Source: Pseudoxanthomonas sp. CF385
Lineage (GTDB): Bacteria; Pseudomonadota; Gammaproteobacteria; Xanthomonadales; Xanthomonadaceae
Assembly: GCF_900104255.1 (NCBI RefSeq)
Contig: NZ_FNKZ01000002.1
Coordinates: forward strand, 868,001 to 932,000
DNA: 64,000 bases
Direction: 5' to 3'
Below are positions 56,350 to 64,000 of the stretch, piece after piece. The notes below the pieces were generated by a model. It saw nothing but the letters and a program-made list of their open reading frames with translations, was not told the origin of the DNA and did not search any database. The translations under genes and the position numbers were made by a program. How positions within the stretch are numbered: position 1 is the stretch's first letter; every line of letters begins with the position of its first letter.

Positions 56350-57618
56350 ATGTCGACCTCCCCCACCCATCGCGCGATCGATGCCGTCTGGCGCATCGAA
56401 TCCGCGCGCGTGATCGGCGGCCTCGCCCGCATGGTGCGCGACCTGGACCTGGCCGAAGAACTGGCGCAGGACGCGCTGGTCGCCGCACTGGAGACCTGGC
56501 CCCGTGACGGCGTGCCGGACAACCCGGGGGCGTGGCTGATGACCACCGCCAAGCGCCGCGCGATCGACCGCCTGCGACGCCTGCAGCTGCTGGACCGCAA
56601 GCACGAGGAACTCGCGCGCGAACTGGAAGAGATCCAGGACGAACGCCGCGAGCGCGACGAGGACGCGCTGGACCACGACATCGACGACGACCTGCTAAGG
56701 CTGGTCTTCGTCGCCTGCCATCCGGTGCTGTCGATGGAAGCGCGCGTGGCGCTCACGCTGCGCCTGTTGTGCGGCCTGACCACGGACGAGATCGCACGGG
56801 CGTTCCTCGCCGCGGAACCGACCGTGGCGCAGCGCATCGTGCGCGCCAAGCGCACCCTGGCCGAGACGGAGGTGGCCTTCGAGGTGCCGCGCGGCGAGGC
56901 GTTGCAGGAACGCCTGGCGAGTGTGCTGGGCGTGGTCTACCTGGTTTTCAACGAAGGCTATTCGGCCACCAGCGGCGACGACTGGGCGCGCCCGGCGCTG
57001 TGCGAGGAAGCGCTGCGGCTGGGCCGCATGCTGGCGGCGCTGACGCCGGCCGAGCCGGAGGTGCACGGCCTGGTGGCGCTGATGGAGATCCAGGCCTCGC
57101 GCCTGCATGCCCGCGTGGGCAAGGACGGCGAAGCCGTGCTGCTGCTGGACCAGGACCGCAGCCGCTGGGATCAGCTATTGATCCGCCGCGGCCTGGACGC
57201 CCTGGCGCGGGCGGAACAGTTGGGCGGCGCGTTCGGGCCGTACGCACTGCAGGCCGCGATCGCCGCCTGCCATGCGCGCGCGGTGACCGCGGACGCGACC
57301 GACTGGACCCGCATCGCCACGCTTTACGCCGCGCTGGCGCAGGTGAATCCGTCGCCGGTAGTCGAATTGAACCGTGCGGTCGCGGTGTCGATGGCCACCG
57401 GGCCGGCAAGCGCGTTGCCGCTGGTGGACAGGCTGCAGGACGATCCGGCGATGAAGCACTACCACCTGCTGCCCAGCGTGCGCGGCGACCTGTTGTTCAA
57501 GCTGGCGCGGCACGACGAAGCGCGCGCCGAGTTCGAGCGCGCCGCGGCGATGACCCGCAACGCGCGCGAGCAGGCGCTGCTGCTGGCGCGCGCGCGTGAG
57601 TGCGTGGCCGCCGGCTGA
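56350..57618 (+). CDS. ECF42-type sigma factor with C-terminal TPR region
   Basis: 422 residues. Sigma2 (LAEELAQDALVAALETWP, KRRAIDRLRR) and sigma4 (LCGLTTDEIARAFLAAEPTVAQRIVRAKRTLAE), then a long helical C-terminal domain of TPR type (DUF6596) with VVYLVFNEGYSATSGDDW and ALRLGRMLAAL. ECF42 factors lack an anti-sigma and are thought to be controlled by their own C-terminus; usual partners are DGPF (YCII) proteins, and here a PhnB-like gene is adjacent instead. Target promoters unknown. ATG at 56350 is chosen (MSTSPTHRAID); an ATG 9 bp upstream is also possible. Confidence 0.9.
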   Translation: MSTSPTHRAIDAVWRIESARVIGGLARMVRDLDLAEELAQDALVAALETWPRDGVPDNPGAWLMTTAKRRAIDRLRRLQLLDRKHEELARELEEIQDERRERDEDALDHDIDDDLLRLVFVACHPVLSMEARVALTLRLLCGLTTDEIARAFLAAEPTVAQRIVRAKRTLAETEVAFEVPRGEALQERLASVLGVVYLVFNEGYSATSGDDWARPALCEEALRLGRMLAALTPAEPEVHGLVALMEIQASRLHARVGKDGEAVLLLDQDRSRWDQLLIRRGLDALARAEQLGGAFGPYALQAAIAACHARAVTADATDWTRIATLYAALAQVNPSPVVELNRAVAVSMATGPASALPLVDRLQDDPAMKHYHLLPSVRGDLLFKLARHDEARAEFERAAAMTRNAREQALLLARARECVAAG

Positions 57619-57624
57619 GGCGGG

Positions 57625-59364
57625 TTACATCCAGCGCGATAGGCGGATCTCCGGCCCGGCTAGCGCCGCAGTCTGGTCGTACTCCAGTTCGCGCAGCTCC
57701 TGCGAGGTGTACTTCACCAGGTCGCTGACCTTCAGGCGGCGACGATCGCCGGCGCCGCCGCGCAGCATCTTCCGCCAGTTCTTCACCAGCGCGTAGGTGA
57801 ACGCGCCGTGCTGGATGGCGCCGTGTTCGTACTCGTAGGCGAACTCGCCTTCCTGGCAGGCGTACACCAGCAGCGGCATGTACGGCCCCTTGTGGCCCAG
57901 GCGCTTGCGCAGCTGGCGCGCCTGCCCGAGTCGCAGCGTGCGCACCGGCAGCGCGTAGCCCAGCCGCCCGCTCATGTCGCCCAGCGGCATCGTGCTCTGG
58001 TCGACCGCGAGCTGCTTGCGTTCGGCGACTTCGAGCTCGCGCGGCACCCACATCTCGCGCGCGGCGTTCCATTTCATCGCCCGGTGGCGGATGTCGTCGG
58101 GCGGATTGAGGCCGCGCATGCGCGCCGGCCCGCCCTTGGACATGCCGCCGGAGTGGCAGCAGTCGAGGATGATGCTGAAGTCCACGTCGTACGGCAGCTG
58201 CACGTAGCGCTCGAACAGCCAGTCGTCGGTGAGCGCGGTGTCCTCGGTCCAGTCGAAGTCGTAGGGGACCAGCGTTTCGTCCATGCGGTCGACGCGATCG
58301 CCCAATCCGTACGTGGCCAGCTGCGCGCCATGGCCGCTGTAGTAGAGGATGCGCTGGTCGCCCGGGCGCACGCCGTCCAGCAGCCAGTCCACGCGCTCGC
58401 GGATGCCGTCGGCGGTGGCGCGGTCGTCCAGCACCACGCGGATGTCGCCGGCATCGAAGCCCTGTTCCTGCAGCATGGCGCTCATCAGGAACACATCGTT
58501 GACGCATCCGGCCAGGCGCTGGTCCGGATCGGGATACTCATTGATGCCGACCAGCAGCGCGCGCTTGCGCGGCGTGGCCACGCGCGCGGCGACCGGCTTC
58601 TGTTCGCGCAACGCGCGGGTGATGCGCGTGGTCTCGTCGTTGAGCACGTCGAACCAGAAGGTGCTGACCGCCTGCGGGTGGCGCAGGTATTCCTCCGCGG
58701 CGTGGTCCGCGTTGCCGGGAATGTCGAAGTGGGTGTCGACCTGGCGGAAGTTGTCGGCCGCGATGGAGACGCGCGCGGTGAACACGGAGTCGAAGCGGTT
58801 GTAGAGGTGGTACCAGAAGCGCGCCTTCTCGAGGGCGCTGAGGCGGCCGGCCTGGTATTCGCCACGCACGAACGGATTGCCGATCTGCGACCCCAGCGAG
58901 GCGAAGTAGCGGCCACTGGCGGTGGCGCGCGTGTCCGGATGGGTGAAGGTGTCGTAGCAGACCAGCGAGCCGAGGCTGTGGCCGAGCACGACATGCGGCT
59001 TCGTCGCCTCGATGCGCTGGGCCAGGCGGTCGCGCGTCTGCTTGCGGAAGGTGGCGCTCTCGACCCACTTCACCACCATGCCGGCGGTGTGGCGCAGGCG
59101 CGAGTCGTCGCCGCGCGCGCGCCGGAAGGGCGCGGTGATGCCGTTGGCCAGCAGGCGCGCCAGGGCTTCCAGGGTGTCGCCCAGGCTGACCGTGTGCTGG
59201 GCGAAGATGTCGTCGTAGTGGCAGTACTGGATGTCCAGCGCGCGTTCGGCATCGACCTGCCGGCACGCATCGTGGATCGCATCTTCCCAGGTCTGTTGCC
59301 AGGCCCCGCCCGGCGGGTGCTGGCCCACGCCATGCACGCAGAGGATCCGTAGTGCCGTCGCCAT
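57625..59364 (-). CDS. Alpha/beta-hydrolase fused to caspase-like (orthocaspase) domain
   Basis: 579 residues, two modules. Residues 1-240: lipase-like hydrolase with HGVGQHPPGGAW, the nucleophile elbow VLGHSLGSLV (Ser130). Residues about 265-579: caspase fold of the bacterial orthocaspase type: RALLVGINEYPDP, catalytic His345 in YYSGHGAQ and Cys403 in DCCHSGG, and acidic residues (DDRATADGIRERVD) that may form the substrate pocket. No signal peptide or membrane helix. The caspase would cleave after Arg/Lys if it follows bacterial metacaspases. Both active sites look intact. Partner genes are not obvious. ATG at 59364; a GATACT -10 lies about 80 nt upstream. Confidence 0.9.
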   Translation of the reverse strand: MATALRILCVHGVGQHPPGGAWQQTWEDAIHDACRQVDAERALDIQYCHYDDIFAQHTVSLGDTLEALARLLANGITAPFRRARGDDSRLRHTAGMVVKWVESATFRKQTRDRLAQRIEATKPHVVLGHSLGSLVCYDTFTHPDTRATASGRYFASLGSQIGNPFVRGEYQAGRLSALEKARFWYHLYNRFDSVFTARVSIAADNFRQVDTHFDIPGNADHAAEEYLRHPQAVSTFWFDVLNDETTRITRALREQKPVAARVATPRKRALLVGINEYPDPDQRLAGCVNDVFLMSAMLQEQGFDAGDIRVVLDDRATADGIRERVDWLLDGVRPGDQRILYYSGHGAQLATYGLGDRVDRMDETLVPYDFDWTEDTALTDDWLFERYVQLPYDVDFSIILDCCHSGGMSKGGPARMRGLNPPDDIRHRAMKWNAAREMWVPRELEVAERKQLAVDQSTMPLGDMSGRLGYALPVRTLRLGQARQLRKRLGHKGPYMPLLVYACQEGEFAYEYEHGAIQHGAFTYALVKNWRKMLRGGAGDRRRLKVSDLVKYTSQELRELEYDQTAALAGPEIRLSRWM

Positions 59365-59600
59365 CGCTGCTTCCCTCGCTGATGTGGTCCCGGCGTCCGC
59401 GCACGCGACACGGCGTCGCATGGCGTGGATGCCCGGCCGACAGTATCGGAGCCACCTGTCGCATGTCGTGACACGCGCAGCACTCCGTCGCCGCCGGGCA
59501 ACCGGCTCCTCAGGGAAGCCGCCGCACGGCAGGGATCGCGCGGCTCACCCTGTCCAACGCCGGGGGACGGCCGGAGCGGACACGCCGCCCCGGCGGACCT

Positions 59601-60119
59601 TCAGGCATCGGGACCGAGGTAGTCCAGCTTCCCCAGCGGCACGCCGTTGTGGCGCAGGATCGCGTAGGCCGTGGTGAGGTGGAAGAACACGTTCGGCAAT
59701 ACGAACCCGAAGAGGTAGCCGCGCCCGTCGAACACGAGTTCGCCCCGCGTGCGCGTGGTCAGGGTGATGCGGCGGTCTTCGCTGCCGGCGAGTGCGGCAT
59801 CGTCGAACGTGCGCAGATACTCGGCGACCGCCTCCAGGCGCGCGTACAACTCGTCGAACGTGGTTTCGGCGTCCTCGAAGCGCGGCGATTCGGTGGCCGA
59901 AAGGCGCGCTACGGCGAACTTCGCGGTGTCGGTCGCGATCTGCACCTGGCGCACCAGCGGCAGCATGTCCGGCGCCAGGCGCGACTGCAGCAGGATGGTC
60001 GGCTCGTAGCCTTTCTCGCGTGCGTGCGCTTCGCCTTTCTCCAGCACGTGGCGCAGGTTCTTCAGCGCACGGAGAAGGACGGGGACCGAGGCCTGGTGCA
60101 TCGACAGGGCTGTGCTCAT
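59601..60119 (-). CDS. DUF1993 protein
   Basis: 172 residues, mostly helical, of the DUF1993/DinB-like class: MHQASVPVLLRALKNLRHVLEKG, LLQSRLAPDMLPLVRQVQIATDTAKFAVARL, FVLPNVFFHLTTAYAILRHNGVPLGKLDYLG (the conserved C-terminal motif). Function unknown; related four-helix proteins bind metal, with the His in FFHLTTAY as a candidate ligand. Start chosen at MSTALSMHQ. Divergent from apt. Confidence 0.87.
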   Translation of the reverse strand: MSTALSMHQASVPVLLRALKNLRHVLEKGEAHAREKGYEPTILLQSRLAPDMLPLVRQVQIATDTAKFAVARLSATESPRFEDAETTFDELYARLEAVAEYLRTFDDAALAGSEDRRITLTTRTRGELVFDGRGYLFGFVLPNVFFHLTTAYAILRHNGVPLGKLDYLGPDA

Positions 60120-60248
60120 GGGGAACGCCTTGAATGTGTGTGGCATGAGCATAGTCGGCCGCCACGGCGCTGATTAGCCGCCCCGTGCGGGAGAGTGCAT
60201 CCCAGGCGACCGGAACGTCGTGGGCCGGCGCGCATCCGGCGACTGCGC

Positions 60249-60254
60249 TAGCAT
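60249..60254 (+). promoter_or_regulatory. TAGCAT -10-like hexamer
   Basis: CTAGCAT at 60248-60254; predicted apt start near 60261, 20-nt leader. Confidence 0.4.
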
Positions 60255-60280
60255 CAGCGCCCCCCATTTGAATCAATGCC

Positions 60281-60799
60281 ATGCCCGCCTGGACCGACCA
60301 GCTCCGCGACATCCCCGATTTCCCCAAGCCGGGCATCCTGTTCAAGGACATCATGCCGGTGCTGGCCGACGGCGATGCGTTCGCGGAGGCGATCGCGTCG
60401 ATGGCCGAACCGTGGCGTGGGGTGGCGATCGATGCCGTCGTCGGCGTCGAAGCGCGCGGCTTCATCCTCGGCGCCGCGCTGGCGCGGGAGCTGGGCGTGG
60501 GCTTCGTCCCCGTCCGCAAGCCCGGCAAGTTGCCCGGACGCACGCTGGCGCTGGACTACGGCCTGGAGTACGGACGCGACCGGCTGGAGATCCACGCGGA
60601 CGCGCTGTCCGAGGGCGCACGGGTGATCGTCGTGGACGACGTGCTGGCGACGGGCGGCACGCTCAAGGCCGCGGTGCAACTGGTCGAGCAACAGGGTGCG
60701 CAGGTGGTCGGAACCGCGGTGTTGATCGAACTGGCGTTCCTGCAGGCGCGCACCGGCTGGACGCACGCGGCGCCCCTGCTCGCGTCGGCGGTTTACTGA
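60281..60799 (+). CDS. apt: Adenine phosphoribosyltransferase
   Basis: 172 residues, standard length. [21 protein letters not shown] at the N-terminus, [28 protein letters not shown] (base-binding hood) and the PRPP motif [14 protein letters not shown]. Salvages adenine to AMP in the cytosol. It has its own TAGCAT -10 at 60249. Nothing in its surroundings links it to a purine operon. Confidence 0.96.
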   Translation: MPAWTDQLRDIPDFPKPGILFKDIMPVLADGDAFAEAIASMAEPWRGVAIDAVVGVEARGFILGAALARELGVGFVPVRKPGKLPGRTLALDYGLEYGRDRLEIHADALSEGARVIVVDDVLATGGTLKAAVQLVEQQGAQVVGTAVLIELAFLQARTGWTHAAPLLASAVY

Positions 60800-60823
60800 A
60801 GGCTGGCGCCGAGGCGCGGACGA

Positions 60824-61036
60824 TCAGTCGGACACGCGGGTGACGTAGGCGCCTGTACTGATCACCTGGAAGGTGTCGTTGTCGACGCGACGCACGTGGC
60901 TGCCGTCTTCCAGCATGTAGAAAGGACGGACGTCGGTCGCCGTATGCGATGCCTGGGAGGCATCCTCGTTGCGGATGAGCTGGATCCGGCACCGATGCCC
61001 GGAGGCGTCCTGCGCGGTGAAGAGATGCGTACTCAT
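60824..61036 (-). CDS. Small hypothetical protein, 70 aa
   Basis: A compact beta-rich protein: LFTAQDASGHRCRIQLIRN, DVRPFYMLEDGSHVRRVDNDTFQVISTGAYVTRV. No family recognised beyond its xanthomonad look; possibly an immunity-like or surface-binding small domain (inference). It has a good upstream GAGGAG and a CTAGGCT -10 (61067-61073), which supports expression. Downstream lies apt on the opposite strand. Confidence 0.7.
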   Translation of the reverse strand: MSTHLFTAQDASGHRCRIQLIRNEDASQASHTATDVRPFYMLEDGSHVRRVDNDTFQVISTGAYVTRVSD

Positions 61037-61066
61037 CGACTTCGCTCCTCTCGTTTCGGGAGCGCC

Positions 61067-61072
61067 AGCCTA
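61067..61072 (-). promoter_or_regulatory. TAGGCT -10-like hexamer
   Basis: CTAGGCT on the minus strand, predicted start about 24 nt before the small-protein ATG at 61036. Confidence 0.35.
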
Positions 61073-61110
61073 GGCCCCCCGATGTTAAGCGGGGCGCAGC
61101 ACCGTGTGAG

Positions 61111-61312
61111 GATTCCCCCAGAGAACGAGGGGGAGGCATTGCACCTCCCCCTCATGCGCCGAGGCGCGATGCCTGCCATGTGTCGGGCATGGCAGGCGAT
61201 GGACCGGCACCGTGGGGACGGGCCGGTCCGCTAGCTGCCGGACGGGGGATATCGCCGGCAGGTAGAAGGAGGAAAGCCGGCCCGAGGGTCGGCGTCCCGT
61301 GTGTCTCGCCGG
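61111..61312. other. Hairpin-rich intergenic region
   Basis: Two perfect 10-bp stems with 7-nt loops: GAGGGGGAGG / CCTCCCCCTC (61127-61136 / 61144-61153) and GCCTGCCATG / CATGGCAGGC (61171-61180 / 61188-61197). A CCCCC run at 61115-61119 could instead pair with the first GGGGG, giving alternative structures. A third GC stem is near 61280-61297. No open frame with good codon use. It is downstream of the transposase-like gene (minus strand) and could be its terminator cluster or a structured RNA. Confidence 0.45.
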
Positions 61313-61315
61313 CCT

Positions 61316-61798
61316 TCAGGAAGCCCGCATCACCCGACTCAGATGCTTGGTGTTGTTGCGTTGCAGGTAGCGCTGGACGAGCGCCAGCAGGTCCTGGGCC
61401 CGCGGGTCCTGCGGATCCAGCCGATTCAGCACTTCGCTCCAGTTGCCGTCCTGCGCCCAGCGGATGAAGCGGACATAGATGCCGTGCCAGGAACCGTATT
61501 CGCGCGGCAGGTCAGACCAGTACGCACCGGTCTGCGCCACCCACAACACCGCTTCGATGAATCGCCGCGTGTTGCCCCCATGTCGCGCGCGCGCGCCGAC
61601 GCGACCCGGAAGCGCGTTCATCAGCGTCTGCCATTCCTGCGCTGTCAGACGCTGCATGATCGACCACTGACTGATGGCACGCGGCCCCAGCCCTTGCGGC
61701 AGCACAGGCGCGATGTCGACGGTCGCGGCGGGCGCCTGGCCGGTGGCATGGGTATCGCGCTCGTCGCGCGAAAGCATCATCGGTGCGTCATACCGCAT
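61316..61798 (-). CDS. Standalone IS5-type transposase N-domain (DUF4096-like)
   Basis: 160 residues. Residues 50-125 match the DUF4096/IS5-type N-terminal domain: LTAQEWQTLMNALPGRVGARARHGGNTRRFIEAVLWVAQTG split as two parts, then YWSDLPREYGSWHGIYVRFIRWAQDGNW. There is no DDE catalytic part in this frame or the flanking bases, and no terminal inverted repeats or target duplications. The C-terminal 35 residues (DPQDPRAQDLLALVQRYLQRNNT) are unlike any transposase. Codon use is normal, so it looks domesticated, perhaps as a DNA-binding protein. The ATG at 61798 has a GGGGA-type RBS; 61780 is an alternative. Confidence 0.8.
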   Translation of the reverse strand: MRYDAPMMLSRDERDTHATGQAPAATVDIAPVLPQGLGPRAISQWSIMQRLTAQEWQTLMNALPGRVGARARHGGNTRRFIEAVLWVAQTGAYWSDLPREYGSWHGIYVRFIRWAQDGNWSEVLNRLDPQDPRAQDLLALVQRYLQRNNTKHLSRVMRAS

Positions 61799-62003
61799 GC
61801 CGATTCCCCTGCAACGCCATTCCCCGCTTCGGCGACGTCATCGACAGGACATCGGAAAAACTCACACCACAGACTTTCTTCAGACTACGCATGGCACCCT
61901 CTTGTCGACATTCCGCCCTGACCCCTCGATGTCCGCATTTCCCCATCGCGCTCCCTCGCCGCCCCCTTCCTGCAGGCCCCGCCTGCGAAGCGGTGGTTAC
62001 GGC

Positions 62004-62035
62004 TTGCATGACCGGTATCCGACGGGTCATATATG
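62004..62035 (+). promoter_or_regulatory. Candidate promoter of the ECF-type sigma gene
   Basis: TTGCAT (62004-62009) followed by CATATATG (62028-62035) at about 18-bp spacing, in an otherwise GC-rich region; 34-nt leader to the ATG at 62069. Confidence 0.45.
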
Positions 62036-62068
62036 GAGCGAGATCGTGATCACAGGCGCAGTCCGGAC

Positions 62069-62731
62069 ATGACAGGGCAGCGAAACCCCGACGTCCCTCC
62101 GGGAGGCGTCCCTCGCCCGCCGCAATCCCGCTCCGACGGGCCCGAGCCGGTAGTCGACGAGCAGTCGGTGACGCAGCTGTTGGGCGCCGTGGAAAGCGGC
62201 CAGGCCGGCGCGTGGAACAGGATCTATTCGCTGCTCTACCGCGACCTGCACCAGATCGCCCGCTCGCAGATCCGCCAGCAACGACGCGGCCACATGCGTT
62301 CGCCCACCTCGCTGATCAGCGAGACCTGGTTGAAGCTCGCCAGTGCGGATTTCAGCGTCGAGAACCGTGCCCATCTCGTGGCGTTGATCGCCCGGGCGAT
62401 GCGCTTCGTGCTGTTGGACGAAGTGCGACGCGCGCTGGCCGAGAAGCGTGGCGAGGGCATGGACCTGCTGCATCTGGACGAAACCACGGAGCCTGTCCAG
62501 GGGTCCCGCCTGGAAGAGCTTCTGATCCTGGACGAGGCGCTGAACGATCTGGTCAAGCTGGACCCGCGGCTGGCCCAGGTGGTGGAGATGCGCTACTTCG
62601 GCGGCCTCAGCGAACAGGAGATCGCCCGTGTGCTGAAGGTGAACGAGCGCACCGTGCGACGCGACTGGCGCAAGGCACGCGCCTTCCTGTTCAGCCATCT
62701 GGGCGACGCCGGAGCGGACCTGCCCCCCTGA
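62069..62731 (+). CDS. ECF-type sigma factor (sigma-70 family, TIGR02999-like)
   Basis: 220 residues. Unstructured N-terminal 30 residues (Pro/Arg-rich), then sigma2 WNRIYSLLYRDLHQIARSQIRQQRRGHM and SLISETWLKLA, linker, and sigma4 DPRLAQVVEMRYFGGLSEQEIARVLKVNERTVRRDWRKARAFL. This group (TIGR02999) is often tied to serine/threonine kinases or other regulators rather than a membrane anti-sigma; none is adjacent here. Upstream is the divergent transposase-like gene and an AT-rich promoter. Targets unknown. Confidence 0.92.
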   Translation: MTGQRNPDVPPGGVPRPPQSRSDGPEPVVDEQSVTQLLGAVESGQAGAWNRIYSLLYRDLHQIARSQIRQQRRGHMRSPTSLISETWLKLASADFSVENRAHLVALIARAMRFVLLDEVRRALAEKRGEGMDLLHLDETTEPVQGSRLEELLILDEALNDLVKLDPRLAQVVEMRYFGGLSEQEIARVLKVNERTVRRDWRKARAFLFSHLGDAGADLPP

Positions 62732-62853
62732 TCGCCTGACGACCTACGGCGTTCGCACGTCCCCGTGTCCGCACGCCCGTGCAATGCGGGAGGTGCGCAG
62801 GGCGCGATCCTCCCGGCGCGGAGGATCATCCGCGCCGCCAGAAGGACGCCGAC

Positions 62854-63486
62854 ATGTCCACGCAGGGATATCCCGCCGGGCGCACCGCCCTCCTGTTCGT
62901 CGATCCTTACAACGATTTCCTTGCGGAGGGCGGCAAGCTCTGGCCGCTGGTCGCCGATGTGGCCCGCAGCGTCGATCTGCATGCGCACCTGCGCGCCGTG
63001 CTGGCCTGCGTACGCCAGGCGGGACTGCCCGTGTTCGTCGTACCGCATCACCGCTTCGAACCCGACGATTTCAAGGGCTGGGACCACCCTACCCCCTACC
63101 AGCTCGGCGCCGCGCGCGTGCAGCCGTTCGCCAAGGACAGCTGGGGCGCCGAGTGGCACCCGGACTTCGTGCCGCAGCCCGGCGACATCGTGGTCAAGGA
63201 GCATTGGGGCAGCAGCGGCTTCGCCAACACCGACCTCGATTACCTGTTGAAGCAGCACCACATCACCCACGTGATCCTCATCGGCCTGATCGCGAACACG
63301 TGCATCGAGACCACCGGCCGGTTCGCCTCCGAACTGGGCTACCACGTCACCCTGGTGCGCGATGCCACCGCCGCGGCGAGTGCCGCGGCCATGCATGCGG
63401 CGCACGAAATCAACGCTCCCACGTATGCGCACGCGATCCTCACCACCGAAGGCCTGATCGATGCGCTGACGTCGCGTGCGCGCTGA
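62854..63486 (+). CDS. Isochorismatase-family cysteine hydrolase
   Basis: 210 residues. Asp17 in ALLFVDPYNDFLAEGGK, Lys in VVKEHWGSSGF and Cys in LIANTCIETTGRFA; the IANTC elbow and GYHVTLVRDATAA are conserved. Differs from the isochorismatase gene at 14293 and belongs to a longer group with HHRFEPDDFKGWDHPTPYQ, seen in secreted or stress-linked hydrolases. Substrate unknown. The start ATG at 62854 is set by homology. Downstream of the sigma gene by 122 bp, possibly under its control (inference). Confidence 0.9.
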   Translation: MSTQGYPAGRTALLFVDPYNDFLAEGGKLWPLVADVARSVDLHAHLRAVLACVRQAGLPVFVVPHHRFEPDDFKGWDHPTPYQLGAARVQPFAKDSWGAEWHPDFVPQPGDIVVKEHWGSSGFANTDLDYLLKQHHITHVILIGLIANTCIETTGRFASELGYHVTLVRDATAAASAAAMHAAHEINAPTYAHAILTTEGLIDALTSRAR

Positions 63487-63643
63487 CTGCATGGCCTGGC
63501 GACCCTGCGCCACGCCGCACTGGGAAGTACGTCGCACTCCTCGTCACACTTGAGGCGTCGGCGCCCCCGGCGGTCCGGATTCGCCGCCGGTCGGTGCCTG
63601 GAATTGCGACGACGTTGGCAGCCGGCGCCCCGGGGGTCCTCGC

Positions 63644-63649
63644 TAGCAT
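63644..63649 (+). promoter_or_regulatory. TAGCAT -10-like hexamer
   Basis: CTAGCAT at 63643-63649; predicted start near 63656, about 41 nt before the partial gene at 63697. Confidence 0.35.
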
Positions 63650-63696
63650 GGTGGCCCCGGGGATGCCCTCGATTGCCACCCGCGCAAGGAGCGCTG

Positions 63697-64000
63697 ATGA
63701 CGACCCATGCTGCCGCCGCGTTCGCCGGCACCTGGCACCTGCTTCCCGAGCAGTGCGACTACCAGCTCGGGCGCCCGCCGCGCAGCGCGCGCTACCGGCT
63801 GTCGTGCGCGAGAGACGGCAAGCTGAGCATCGCGTCGGAGTGGCTCAGTGCCAGCGGCAAGCGTTACCGTGCCGCCTTCGACGGCCGCGCGGACGGCGCA
63901 CGCTATCCGTACGACAGCGTGCCGTATGCAGATGCGCTCAGCTTCGAATCCGTGTCGCCCACCCAGCTCCATTCGACGACCTGGCACGATGGCCAGGAAG
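63697..64000 (+). CDS. Unidentified protein, 3'-truncated by window end
   Basis: The frame is open from the ATG at 63697 to the window edge, 101 codons seen. AAGGAG is 5 nt upstream, a good RBS. The protein begins MTTHAAAAFAGTWHLLPEQ, then YRLSCARDGKLSIASEWL, SGKRYRAAFDGRADGARYPYD, LSFESVSPTQLHSTTWHDG. This alternation of short strands resembles a lipocalin-like or cytosolic beta-barrel domain (DUF1579-like in feel), but no family is certain. The 210-bp gap before it holds only the -10-like hexamer. Confidence 0.7.
   Translation, partial: MTTHAAAAFAGTWHLLPEQCDYQLGRPPRSARYRLSCARDGKLSIASEWLSASGKRYRAAFDGRADGARYPYDSVPYADALSFESVSPTQLHSTTWHDGQE

Noticed and set aside
61316..61798. Complete IS5 insertion sequence
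   Set aside because: No DDE domain, no terminal inverted repeats, no direct target repeats.

Overview
This is a gene-dense, GC-rich (high GC3) gammaproteobacterial chromosome segment. The family is most likely Xanthomonadaceae/Lysobacteraceae (Pseudoxanthomonas, Stenotrophomonas or Lysobacter-like; genus is inference). Support comes from the zapA - 6S RNA - fau - EVE - rpiA order, a K+-independent-type H+-pyrophosphatase with a PPi-dependent phosphofructokinase, a SmeU1VWU2X-type efflux operon, and many short REP-like palindromes of the GTAGGAGCGACGTAAGTCGC type. I saw no phage, plasmid, CRISPR array, tRNA or rRNA. Most of the window is core or family-conserved.

Layout. 1-7.8 kb: a truncated GGDEF/EAL protein, cell-division accessory genes, 6S RNA, fau, EVE and rpiA, a divergent small regulator, a DUF192 lipoprotein, SirB1, rubredoxin and thiE. 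7.9-23.8 kb: hemL, HAD, a secreted DJ-1-like protein in an operon with a two-component system, argD, small stress/detoxification genes, a DedA-PAP2-LssY membrane protein, mpl, a GH5 glycosidase and adk. 23.9-30 kb: a pyrophosphate-metabolism neighbourhood (PPi-PFK, then H+-PPase carrying an extra C-terminal OmpA-like domain). 30.1-39.6 kb: LysR regulator and five-gene RND efflux operon with two SDR genes. 39.6-46.9 kb: outer-membrane and periplasmic proteins, an oxidoreductase, SoxR with its operator, an FMN reductase and an ABC exporter. 47-57.6 kb: dehydrogenases, DJ-1, gnd-like, hydrolase and SDR genes, a 21-bp minisatellite, and an ECF42-type sigma factor. 57.6-64 kb: an alpha/beta-hydrolase-caspase fusion, apt, a standalone IS5-type transposase N-domain, a second sigma factor and a cysteine hydrolase.

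Regulatory reading. A near-perfect SoxR box with the characteristic 19-bp spacer lies in the soxR/FMN-reductase intergenic region. A one-mismatch copy of the same box lies directly upstream of the efflux membrane-fusion gene, linking redox sensing to the RND pump in addition to the LysR regulator. Several genes have a -10 hexamer exactly 6 nt upstream of the start codon (leaderless transcription). Eight genes share a C-TAG(C/G)(A/G/C)T -10-like hexamer without a visible -35.
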